Assembly (NCBI GenBank): GCA_963681505.1 | Contig: OY811973.1 | Location: 13,704,237 to 13,768,236 of the forward strand | Source of the DNA: Eunapius fragilis | Lineage: Eukaryota; Porifera; Demospongiae; Spongillida; Spongillidae | DNA length: 64,000 nt | Direction of reading: 5' to 3' | In this document: piece after piece, positions 47,118 through 56,876 of the stretch | Layout of the letters: each line of letters starts with the position of its first letter | Position numbering within the stretch: position 1 is the first letter of the stretch | Notes under the pieces: model-generated | Database searches by the model: none | Seen by the model: only the letters and a program-made list of their open reading frames with translations | What the model was told of the DNA's origin: nothing | Position numbers and translations under genes: made by a program

Positions 47118-47345
47118 CAGACGCAGCATGTTAAAAGCCACCTGAGGATCAACAACTGAAACATCCTCCAGCGTTGTGTGCTGTGAATGTGTGCGTGTGT
47201 GGTTTCCACTGAGTTCCAGATGTTGTTTTATGAATTCATATGCGGAATTGATATGTTTATGTATTTCAATGGAAACCCAGAAGCCCCATAAATTATGTTT
47301 GTAGGTACTCCACAAACATAAGTGTCAACCCCATGCATGCATGCA
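47118..47345 (-). pseudogene. upstream half of the split retrotransposon, plus a dispersed repeat
   Basis: Minus strand 47215-47120 reads HTTLEDVSVVDPQVAFNMLR, the retrotransposon sequence immediately upstream of the transposon insertion. Sequence at 47236-47345 is an inverted copy of the block at 37057-37170 (AATTATGTTTGTAGGTACTC, CCATGCATGCATGCAGGG). Confidence 0.65.
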
Positions 47346-48069
47346 GGGGTCTCTTTCAACCTCCTCCTCTTTATACCTTCCAGTAGTTTTTATATCCTAC
47401 AAGATTAATGAAGTCATTACCCTATATATCAAACACCCTCCCATGGCCTTATTTGTATTAGGCAAGTGGTATATATGAGTTTGGTATATGCATGCAGCTG
47501 ATGCATCATAGGATAACACTGCATGGTTGATCCTATTTTATGGCCGTTGTTGGACGTTATTGAACGGTACCGTGCACCTGCATGTGTACATTGTTGTAGG
47601 CGACACTTATTATGCAATCACACGTGACCGGTCACATGTTATGGCATACATCTCACCAATGGATGCATCAATAAGCCGCATCAACACTGGCACACTCATC
47701 TCGCACGAGTATAAGAATTATGATGTAATGTGCCCTTGAGAGATACATGCATGCACGTCTCATGTATATGGTGTATAATACATGCATGCCTGTATTTGAT
47801 GCAACACTTGGATCCTTTATGTTACCACAGCGATAACAATTTGCGCACACATGCATGTTAAAATTATCGTGTGACGGTACATGTATATAGACTTTACGTT
47901 ATTATTATTATTATTTGAAATCCACATATTATTATTGAACATAGATTACATGTACAACGAACTAAAACCCCTAAGAGAAGTGTACAGCAAACCCACATGT
48001 CTCAAATAACCCCCCCTCTACTGACTGCAACAGCCTTGCAAGGGATAGCATGCATGGCTCTTGCAATAC
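47346..48069. other. spacer
   Basis: A plus-strand open stretch at 47600-47739 after an acceptor-like TTGTAG (DTYYAITRDRSHVMAYISP ... NYDVMCP) could be a terminal exon, but nothing connects to it. Otherwise nothing recognised. Confidence 0.3.
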
Positions 48070-48640
48070 AACGAACTAAGGTCAGGTTAAGTCTCTGGCT
48101 TTGGACTTGCTGCCCTGTAACTGCAAAGCCAGGCGGGCTGCAAGGCGAGAAAACGAACTATGTGCTTCTTCCCCCCAGCACCCATAAGACTCGACCGCTA
48201 AGGGAATGCAGACCCACCCCAGCTCCCTGCACTTAGGGTCTTTGGCATTGTGCTTGCGCACTTCGGCCTTACCCGCTGCTGACCCACTTTTAGCTCCCGC
48301 TTCAATCAATGTATCAATTGGAGTTAAGCGGTGAGACTACACGCAGCTGGCTTGCCAAGTGTCCAGTTGCGCACCAGAAAGTCTGCTGGCCGGCTATTAG
48401 AAACTTCCCCTCCCGATCCATACCCTATACCTCCAGTTGACCACCCAGACGAGCTCTATGGCAGAATTGTGCAAATACATCCCTCAGGGCATTATGCCGT
48501 ATCACTGCATCCCCTCCCCCTTTGCAGGTTACTGCATGATGCCCAAGAGGGTCTAGCTGATGGTCGTGGCAGTGGGGACAACGTTGCTGCGGTGAAGTGT
48601 CCATCCCAAGCCACCATTTCATTATTATTATTTTATTTTA
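48070..48640 (-). pseudogene. non-LTR retrotransposon C-terminal fragment
   Basis: Zinc finger CPHCHDHQLDPLGHHAVTC, VIRHNALRDVFAQFCHRARL and, after frame breaks, KCRELGWVCIPLAVESYGCW. Same family as at 35.5 kb. 5' truncated and frameshifted at 48300-48425. Confidence 0.75.
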
Positions 48641-48839
48641 TTTTATTTATTATTATTATTATTTTTGCAGGTATAATATTAAAGATACGTGGAATATATA
48701 CACCTACAGATAAAATAGATTAGGATTATTATTATTACTACTATTGCGCCCGGACCCATGGATGCATGATGTACAGTTTTCAGAACAATACAAATGAAAG
48801 TATACCATATTCTTTATTACGCAAGGTTATGGTTAAAAT
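48641..48839. other. AT-rich spacer
   Basis: ATT repeats at 48620-48665 and 48725-48745, as often found next to retrotransposon 3' ends. Confidence 0.4.
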
Positions 48840-49490
48840 CTAATCATGAGGCGATACAGTCACTTCGATGAAGTTGATCTTGTATGTTTCTACCACGAAC
48901 CCCCGATAAGCTTCCAAGAAGAGGCCATTTGCATCGTAATTCAAATCTTTTGAGTACTGATGCATCACCATGTGGCCACCGTTAAGAGCTGACGTACAAG
49001 TTCCAATACTTTCGCCAGTTTCAAATGTTATGTTGAAAACGCGTGGCCAAATAGCTGGAGAAACGCCCGGCGCGTTCGTAATGGTTGGTCTCCCATTCCC
49101 CAACAGTCGCTTAGCTGCTCCTTCAATCGGCCTATAGGGTCCGGTCTGGCTGTAAGCGACAAGATCAATAAATTGGAATCCCCAAGCATTCTTTCCATCG
49201 CTGATAGTTAATGATAGGGGGTCCGGCCTGGGAGGTACCACTGGTATTACTGGGGGCAATGGTGGTCCTGTGTACACCATTGCAATCCGTATTGCCACAG
49301 TGTATTTGCGTGTAGAATCAAGTACACCAGCGTCCAAAAGCTTCACCTTGAATAGCCTTTCGTAGTCCTGAGCGTCGGTGTGGAGTGTTAGTACATTCTG
49401 ATTTGTTTCGGCGGAGTTGATGCTAACACCAAACTTGGCATTTGCTTGAAGCCATTCTGAAGTCATCAACTGGTAGTATACGGATGCCAT
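48840..49490 (-). CDS. unrecognised intronless protein, paralogue 3 of 3 (216 aa)
   Basis: Single-exon minus-strand frame starting MASVYYQLMTSEWLQANAKF. It shares with the copies at 29.2 and 33.6 kb the MTSEWL start, a VYTG turn, WGFQF, GPYRPIEG, FNITF, IGTCTSALNGGHM and INFIEVTVS. It is the most diverged member and carries a proline insert (PPLPPVIPVVPPRPDP) at the HTG turn. The cysteine of the central motif and the C-terminal strand are kept, so the fold is probably conserved. TATA-like sequence lies about 30-45 bp upstream of the ATG. Function unknown. Confidence 0.78.
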   Translation of the reverse strand: MASVYYQLMTSEWLQANAKFGVSINSAETNQNVLTLHTDAQDYERLFKVKLLDAGVLDSTRKYTVAIRIAMVYTGPPLPPVIPVVPPRPDPLSLTISDGKNAWGFQFIDLVAYSQTGPYRPIEGAAKRLLGNGRPTITNAPGVSPAIWPRVFNITFETGESIGTCTSALNGGHMVMHQYSKDLNYDANGLFLEAYRGFVVETYKINFIEVTVSPHD

Positions 49491-49773
49491 ATTTGTCTTT
49501 CTCTCGGCACTCTATATCTATATACATGTGAGATTGTTCATTTATATATAATTATTATTATATATACCTTACGTTATAACGTCGCGTGAGCTCAAAATTA
49601 GTTTACACTATTCCTAGGAATTCCAAAGCATTGTACCGCAAATTGCAAGAAGCCGGTGTTGGAGCGGTGCGTGACTCCCTGGGATGAATGACTCCTCGGT
49701 GATTGATACCTTAGGCTCACGTGACTCCACCCTGACGCAATTGACTCCCCATGTGCTACAAATCAATAGAAAA

Positions 49774-50033
49774 ATGGAAGATTTTAGCAAAGAGCTAGGT
49801 ATCGTAGAGAAATGTTTGTTGCGCGGAGAGTATCCTGTTGGAATGACAAAAGCAGACAAAGGGTTTTGTATTATCGAAAAAATGTGGAGACAGGTGACAA
49901 ACAAGAGGATTCGTTGTGGAGAATATGTGTTAGAACGTGTGAAGATATAATGCGCATTCTCGAGTCCTGTCATGCGGGTTTGGCAGGTAATGAAATGATG
50001 GAAAGGTGTGTGTTAGAGCAGATCTCTGATGTG

Positions 50034-50106
<73 letters not shown>

Positions 50107-52605
50107 AATGTGTGCGTGTGTACGTGCTGAGGTAAATATTATAGCTAGCGTGATTGTGGTCTGTTCTTTTCTTGTACATGTATATAGAAGATAGTGTTGT
50201 TTAATAGAATAAGATCTCATTATGATTAAAGTACATTAATTTGTTTGATTCATAAAGGAATAAGATCTTGAATGCATTGTTTAAATATTTGTACAGGTTC
50301 TCACCTAGGTAGAGATAAAACATTGGAAAAAAATATCTGCACGCTTTTATTGGCGCAACATGTATGAAGATATAAAATTATTTGTAAAAGTCTGTGAAAA
50401 GTGCCAGAAGATGAATCCAACGTTTATTAAGAGCAATGCTGTGTTGCATCCAGTACCTGTGCGAGCGCAAGTCTGGCATAAAGTATGCATGATATGAATA
50501 AACATTATAACTTAAGATGCACTCATGTATCTCTATTATGCAGGTTGGAATTGACCTCATTGGGCCATTAACATTAACTGCAAAGGGAAACAAGTACATT
50601 GTCACGCTATTGGACTATTTCAGCAAATGGCCAGAAGCCGCTCCACTTCCCAATAAGACTGCCATTGGGGTGGCTAACTTTTTGTATGAAGAATTTTGCA
50701 GGTTAGTAAAAAGTAGCTGTATGTCACTTTGTATAATAAGCAGCATAGACTCTTCTAATTAGTGGGGTTATGTGCGAATAGCTTTCACCTATTCAATGTT
50801 TACATCCAGATTTGGTTGCTGTGAAGTACTTATTTCAGATCAAGGGCGTGAATTTGTAAATGAGGTTCAGGAAGAGCTATTCAGACTGACAGGCACTGAA
50901 CATTGTGTTACTTCAGCTTATCATCCCCAAAGCAATGGGTTAACTGAGCGCTCTAATCAGACTTTACAGACTGCACTTATCAAATTGGTTAATGAAAGCA
51001 AAATGACTGGGATGATCACTTATCAGGTGTACTTTTTGGGTACAGAACTGCTACACAAAAGGCTACAAAGATGACCCCATTTGAAGTCATGTACTGTCGG
51101 TATGGTTTGATATAGCATACTGTTTTTAAGTATAATATTATTCTTTTTTATATTGTAAGGCTGTGTTACCTGCTGAAATGAATGCAAAAAGATGTCCAGA
51201 TATCACTGCTGCAAATGATTCGGAAGTTGAAAGTGATATCTGGGATGCAGACTATATCATTTTACAAGCTAAGGCAATGGCATGTGTGAGAGAGATGATA
51301 AATGCAAAGACAATGTCAAATATTAAGATTGCTCAAGCAAAAGATAAAGCGTACTACGACAAGAAGCATGCTAATTCTAAGGTAACTGCTATATTCATTT
51401 GCACGATATTGACATATATATATATGATTTACAGAGCCTAAGTAATGGCACTCAAGTTTTGCTCAAAAACAGTGCTAGAGAAACAAAAAAAGGAGACAAA
51501 TTGAAACCAAGGTGGAATGGTCCATACTTAGTACATGCAGATCTTGGAAAGGGTGTGTATCACTTCTACAATTCAAAGACAGGAAAAACTCTGAAGAATG
51601 CAGTCAATGTATCTCGACTAACAGAGTTTCATACTACAGATAAATCTTCACCACAACAGGGTCAATCTGCAACTTCATCATCATCTCATTTGCAATCAGC
51701 TAATTCTTCCACATTCTCAGAAGGTGAGTTAATTGTGGCAGATGAAAATGCTCGTACACCTGAAAAAAAAAGAATGTCAAGTATGGATCAGGGATTTAAG
51801 ACTTTATAAAATTGATGAGCATGATCTGTTGAATGGCAACGAGCTTTCTGATGCAATTATCCATGCAGCCCAAATGCTATTGATGAAAAGCTCTCCAAAT
51901 ATCAATGGACTCCAGAACCCTGTTTTGGGAAAGGTGCTTCAGTTTCAACACTCCCCAAATCCAGTTGTGCAAATCCATCACACTGGTAAGCCATGTATTG
52001 ACCATACTTATCCCTTACATAACCCCAACTAAATTTTTATGTACATGTAGGAGCTTGTCACTGGGTATGTACTACAAGCATAGGAGCTAAATGTGGAGAG
52101 GTTTTATTGATGGACAGCCTGGCATCTTCTATGAGTGAAACATTAGTTCTTCAAGTTGCACAGATTTATGAAATCCTGTCGTGAAATCTTGTCTCATCAT
52201 CCGAACTCTTGATGTTCAGCAACAGAATGGATGTAAAGACTGTGGGGTGTTTTCCATTGCATTTGCAACTGAATTATGTAGTGGCAATGATCCCAGGAAA
52301 GCATCTTTCATCCAAAGTGATATGAGACCACACCTCTTCAAATGTCTCAATACTGGCACATTAGAACGCTTTCCACAGTATTCACCACAAGCAGTCAAAA
52401 CTGTTTGTATTCATCGTTGCGAACCAGAGAACATATAACAAGGGAACTTTGATGCATCTGTCATATGCCTGATCATTATGACCAAAGGATGGTTCAGTGC
52501 ACTCTGTGTCAGGGATGTTATCACTATCGTTGTATGGAAATCAGAAACAAAAAGGACATCTCTGTAAATTGGAGATGCAGCATATGTTCAAAATGCCTGG
52601 CATAA
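49774..52605 (+). pseudogene. Ginger transposase (integrase + Ulp1-like protease + PHD), broken
   Basis: Exons: 49774-49986, 50297-50482 (HHCC zinc-binding, SHLGRDKTLEK ... CEKCQKMNP), 50544-50701 (GIDLIGPL, first catalytic D), 50810-51099 (ISDQGREF; SAYHPQSNGLTERSNQTLQ with the catalytic E), 51160-51381, 51435-51985 (chromo-like GTQVLLKNSARETKKGDKLK), 52051-52605 (Ulp1-like CHW ... GCKDCGVFSIAF, then a PHD finger ending CSICSKCLA). Catalytic D, D, E and protease H and C residues are present, but internal deletion in exon 1, an A-run shift in exon 2, a shift after NESKM and further shifts after 51770 and 52180 make it non-functional. The first intron holds a (TG)n tract. Confidence 0.8.
50037..50105. 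repeat. (TG)n microsatellite
   Basis: TG tract of about 33 units in the first intron of the decayed Ginger copy. Confidence 0.97.
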
Positions 52606-53265
52606 AGCCCCCAGTTTTATATCATGCTTTATTTGAAAACATTTAATGAATACGCTATTAATTATATACTAATGGGAGTTATTAATACCTAGGTATCATT
52701 GACTCCCAGGCCAGGGCTGGGGAGTCATTTATCGGAACCTACGCGAGTAGGTTCCATATAGGAATCCTGCAGTATCATGAATGTCATTAAAAAAACGTCA
52801 CTCGCGTCTAGCGGGACAGCCAAGAGTCGGGTCACTTCGCTTTTAGTGGCAATGGAGCGATATCAAAAAGGAGAACAGTTCTGCGTTATATCTGTGTCAT
52901 AAGACGGTGTACTTTTAGAGAACAAAAATACTCGTCCCCATCGTCCGTACCCAGTCCCACCTAAAATTTCTCCTTCGTCGTCGTCTTCTTCTTCTTCCTT
53001 CCGGAGAGTATAACTCACGACAGGAACGTTTGTAAAGCACGCCAAGTGTACCAATCGCTTCAGGATGCGTCCGCGGGTTATCTTTGGGGGTCTGTTAGAC
53101 GCCTAACTGATCGGGCAATTAAATAAAGCGAGTAGTTCCTTATTTGGCGTTGATCTACAAATAGCGCATTACATCACTAGGTACATTACGCAGCCAATAT
53201 AAAAAAACCAGCCGTTATTAAATTCGTTGGTTTTCCCATGCAATCTAACACACTTGGGCTAAAAA

Positions 53266-54840
53266 ATGCCTTCACGTAAACAGAAGAAGAGATTGCAACA
53301 ACGAGCGGAATACCTCCAAACCAAAGACGAAGTGTTAGAAATAAAGTCATCGCAAGAGTGTAAAGCTAAAGCCCGTGCGCGCTATTTAGCAAATGCTGAA
53401 AAAAAGAAGGCCTCTGTTCGCGACAGCTACAAGGCTAATCCTGAGAAAAAGAAGGCCTCTGTTCGCGACAGCTACAAGGCTAATCCTGAGAAAAAGAAGG
53501 CCTCTGTTCGCGACAGCTACAAGGCTAATCCTGAGAAAAAGAAGGCCTCTGTTCGCGACAGCTACAAGGCTAATCCTGAGAAAAAGAAGGCCTCTGTTCG
53601 CGACAGCTACAATGCTGATGTTGAATCCATGAGGTCTACTAAAAGACAGCGATATCAGAATGACATTGATGAAAACCGTGCTTCTAAAAGACAGCGATAT
53701 CAGAATGACATTGATGAAAACCGTGCTTCTAAAAGAGCAAAGTACAAGGACTATTCTGATACCGTTCGGGCATCTAGAAGGAGTCACTACTGGAAAGACC
53801 CCGATGCTGCCAGATATGCCAAACGAGTGCAATACAAGACACAACACGGTGTCAAGCGCGCTACTAAAAGTACCGACAAAGCTACCACCCAAAGGTGCGT
53901 TACAGCATGAATGTTGGATCGGCCATAAATTATGAGCATGCCATTGTGTATCGCTAAAAAAGGAAGGAATATTTTAATGGAAGGAATATTTTATGTAACA
54001 GTTACAGCGGTAGATATTGCATCTCTCTCCACTCTTAGACGTTGACGACAATTTCATAATATTGTGGTGCATAGTTTATCTGATAATGGCGTCTAAACAG
54101 GGCCGTAGCCAGAGGGGGGTTCGTAACTAAGCAAACCGTAAAATAGCTAGTGAAATCGGGATTTTATTATGGGTTTCCTTGGTTACGAACCCCTCTGCTA
54201 CGGCCCTGCAAAGTTGCTGGTGACAATGTATTGTGGTGCATGGTTTATCTGATAATAGCGTCAACGACAATGTATTGTGGTGCATGGTTTATCTGATAAT
54301 AGCGTGAGATCAGTTGACTTAGGTTCATGTAATCTTTGATGTATTATATGGCTTCACTTGCCACCGCCATTGCCAATGCTTTAATTTAACTGAGGGTTGT
54401 TTAAACAAGTCTAGGACAAGATTAATGACTGCAACCATCTCCTTCTCTCATGTAGCTACTCCCTGTATGAACCCAACTCTCGTGTACTAACGGAGTATAA
54501 TGGTGGTCTAGAAAAATCTATTCTTAGGAATAGTGAGCTTTTAAGTGAAGCAAATGATGCCTTTTGTAAGACCCACCCATGGCTAGCTCAAAAGGTAGTT
54601 ACTAGATCTGCACATGGGGCAGTGAGTAAGATTAGCTTTATCAGTCCGCCTACCACATCCACCACCCCTTTCTCCTCCAACGCAGTCAGGAGGACGGGTC
54701 GCTCCAGTGTCTGCTCTTCCTCCAGCGCCGTTGGGAGGACGGGTCACACCAACACCGGTACCCTTAGCGTCTGCTCCGGATCCTCCAGCGCTGCCAGGCA
54801 CTGCCGGCAGATATTCCCCTTTATATACGAGTGGTGGTAG
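53266..54840 (+). CDS. repeat-array protein of copy C (two exons, truncated)
   Basis: Exon 1 (53266-53894) starts MPSRKQKKRLQQRAEYLQ, then five repeats of KANPEKKKASVRDSY, two of KRQRYQNDIDENRAS and a basic tail ending TTQ(S). The donor GTGCGT and the acceptor at 54455 (intron 561 bp) join in phase to YSLYEPNSRVLTEYNGGLEK. Exon 2 is homologous to copy A for about 63 residues up to AVSKI, then diverges and stops at 54838-54840. The leader and repeats are strongly basic and coiled-coil-like, suggesting nucleic-acid binding; that is inference. A minus-strand open frame over exon 1 is a shadow. The product would be truncated relative to copy A. Confidence 0.6.
54098..54208. mobile_element. short MITE, CAGGGCCGTAGCC ends
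   Basis: CAGGGCCGTAGCCAGAGGGG and inverse CCCCTCTGCTACGGCCCTG enclose about 110 bp; TTCGTAAC/GTTACGAA continue the inverted repeat. hAT-like ends; no clean target duplication seen. It lies in the intron of the copy C gene. Confidence 0.7.
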
Positions 54841-55147
54841 ATGGGGATGTCGTGGACGGGTCCCTCCAGTATCTGCTCCAAGACCAATCACTAGTGTCTG
54901 CTCCTCCAGCGCTGCCAGGTACTGCGGGGAGGTATGCAGTCACGAACGTGGTGGCAGTCGGGAACGTGATGGCAGTCGGGAACGTGATGGCAGTCGGGAA
55001 CGTGATGGCAGTCGGGAACGTGATGGCATTCGGGAACGTGATGCCAGTCGAGGACGTGGTGGTAATCGAGGACGTGGTGGTAGATGGGGGCGCGGAGGCC
55101 GACAAGGGCACCAATACATGTACAATTGTACTATAAATTATAATTGA
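54641..55147 (+). other. Gly/Arg/Pro-rich low-complexity region of copy C
   Basis: A frame from 54707 to 55147 reads proline-rich sequence, then repeats of RERDGS (18-bp period, 54948-55050), then RGRGGNRGRGGRWGRGG. It is out of frame with exon 2 above. It may be a further exon analogous to the proline-rich exons of copy A, or only a minisatellite. Confidence 0.35.
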
Positions 55148-55296
55148 TTTTTCCTTTCAATACATTAATGTTATTGCATTGATGTGTTTCGAATTAGCTA
55201 AAGCAGCATGGCCTCCACACAACACAAATGACTGCAATTTAATTCTGCCATGCATGCATGTGACTCACAAGTTCAAGTTCTTGCATGCTATTTGCA

Positions 55297-55565
55297 GTGG
55301 CGGATCCATGTATCGCAAAGTTAGAAATGAAATATTCATAGCTACAAGGGGCGGTGTCTTATGTCGCGCTGATGATATAAATACAACGAAAACGCGCCGA
55401 AGTAACATAACAGTAAAAAAGCGGCTGGGGCGAACCCCGGGTACATCGTCCTCTCTTACGCGCAATACTTCGTAGCCGCGCCCAAACTATGATTATTAAC
55501 GCCCCTCCCCTTCGCCCCCCCCCCCCCCCCCCCCCCCGCAAAAAAATTCTGGATCCGCCCCTGAT
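55297..55565. mobile_element. MITE with GGCGGATCC ends
   Basis: CAGTGGCGGATCCATG at the left and TTCTGGATCCGCCCCTG at the right, with ATTTG on both sides (a possible 5-bp duplication). A C tract lies at 55516-55538. Confidence 0.6.
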
Positions 55566-55630
55566 TTGGGTCTATATGTTTCAAGAACACGTGCATAAAG
55601 TATAACTACATCAGCCGAAAAATTTAGGAA

Positions 55631-55910
55631 ACAAGTAATAAAAACATTCTCTAAACGAGAAGGTTGGTTGGATATAGGAATCAAATGAGATGGTGGTATA
55701 AAAAGCAAGGGAACAAGGCTTTTGATTTAAAAGTAAAAATAAATAGACCTATATTAGCATGCACATTTAAATAAATCTGCATGCTAATATAGGTCTATTT
55801 ATTTTTACTTTTAAATCAAAAGCCTTGTTCCCTTGCTTTTTATACCACCATCTCATTTGATTCCTATATCCAACCAACCTTCTCGTTTAGAGAATGTTTT
55901 TATTACTTGT
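55631..55910. repeat. 3' terminal hairpin of copy C
   Basis: Arms 55631-55763 and 55778-55910 (133 bp each) are inverted repeats with a 14-bp loop. Confidence 0.9.
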
Positions 55911-56053
55911 ACCTAAAGGAGTCATTTATACCTAGGTTATAATGTTCGGGGAGTCATTGATCGCTAGAGTTCAATGACCGGGAGTCATTAATCCCTAGGG
56001 ATGAATGACCGGGAGTCATCGTAAACGGGAGTCAATGAAATCTATGACACTGG

Positions 56054-56876
56054 TATAATACATGCACAGAAATGTTGTGGCAAACGCATGTCATCACCGC
56101 TACGACTGGACCAATCTAATCCACCGCTGCTGTGACGTATATATGCAGGCTGGTCTGGGTACGTGACTAAGGCTATATATATGGGTTGAGGCAGTGAAAA
56201 GGGACCTAGCACATATTATAAACTTTTTCTGGAAGGAGCATCAAAGTCCACGCACAGCGAAACCGCTATCCGGAGACGGGTTGCAACGGTACTCCGTCTC
56301 TTTCGAACACGACGGGCTTCTACGTAAATGTCACGGAAACGTTTAGTGACGGTGCCCGTGTGTGTGCAATGGTAATCGACGAACGCTACAGCACGGTACC
56401 GTCCACATAGTTATTGACGTCATGGTCACATGATTATTATTATTATTATTCTGGCTGATCTAAGTGAAAATGAGCGGCAAGCGACGCTACTGTCACCACT
56501 GTGGGGAATACGTGTGTAGATCTACATGTACATGTCCTGTCCAGAATGCTTCAAAATCAGCAGATACTGGTCTCCTGGGAGGTGTGGACCTTCACGGGCG
56601 TGGCCTCATCAGGTAAATGTGTCGGTAGGCGCCATTTTTGTTGTGACGAACCCCCTTCTTTCAGTCTACAGGAATAGGTTGTAACGCGGAAGTACGTGCT
56701 TTTCGTTATGTAAGTTGATATCTGATACTTACTTGTATTTCCTCTCGCTTACCCTTTCCACGAACGTACTCTGGAGCGCCATGAGGTATGTCAATGTGTC
56801 ACAAGATCTCTCTTTTTTTTTTGTAACAGATGAACGTTTGCTGGCAAGAGAGTTGTGCCTTTCGCATGCATTACGG
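56054..56876. other. spacer with a MITE end and a possible small exon
   Basis: 56188-56253 is one end of the 42809 MITE family. An ATG at 56470 opens MSGKRRYCHHCGEYVCRST with CTCP following, a Cys/His-rich start up to a donor-like GGAG|GTGTGG (about 56581); it could be a first exon, but no partner was found. 56765-56870 is duplicated at 60140-60225. Confidence 0.35.

Larger units (their letters stand above)
52732..55909 (+). mobile_element. copy C of the TC...CTTG family, nested in Ginger
   Basis: 5' end TCGGAACCTACGCGAGTAGG (a perfect short inverted repeat GGAACCTAC/GTAGGTTCC) and 3' hairpin ending ACTTG, with TA next to both ends. It interrupts the subterminal AATGACTCCC repeats of the Ginger copy. 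It carries the best-preserved first exon of the family. Two later MITEs (54098-54208 and 55297-55565) lie inside it. Confidence 0.8.
49657..56049 (+). mobile_element. Ginger-type DNA transposon, decayed copy, with copy C nested
   Basis: Left end TGTTGGAGCGGTGCGTGACTC; right end inverse of TGTCATAGATTTCATTGACTC. Flanks are CCGG (49653-49656) and CTGG (56050-56053), a 4-bp duplication with one mismatch. AATGACTCCC words fill both subterminal regions, as in the minus-strand copy. Subtracting nested copy C (52732-55909) leaves about 3.2 kb, the size of the other copy. It encodes integrase, Ulp1-like and PHD domains. Confidence 0.75.

Noticed and set aside
47527..47739. Plus-strand frame with DTYYAITRDRSHVMAYISP
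   Set aside because: Looks exon-like at its left edge but nothing joins to it; kept only as a remark in the spacer entry.
52051..52605. Host SUMO protease or PHD protein
   Set aside because: The Ulp1-like and PHD regions are the C-terminus of the Ginger transposase and lie within its terminal repeats.
53386..53892. Minus-strand frame of 168 residues
   Set aside because: Antisense of the repeat-array exon of copy C; the plus-strand frame has the conserved start, repeats and splice donor.
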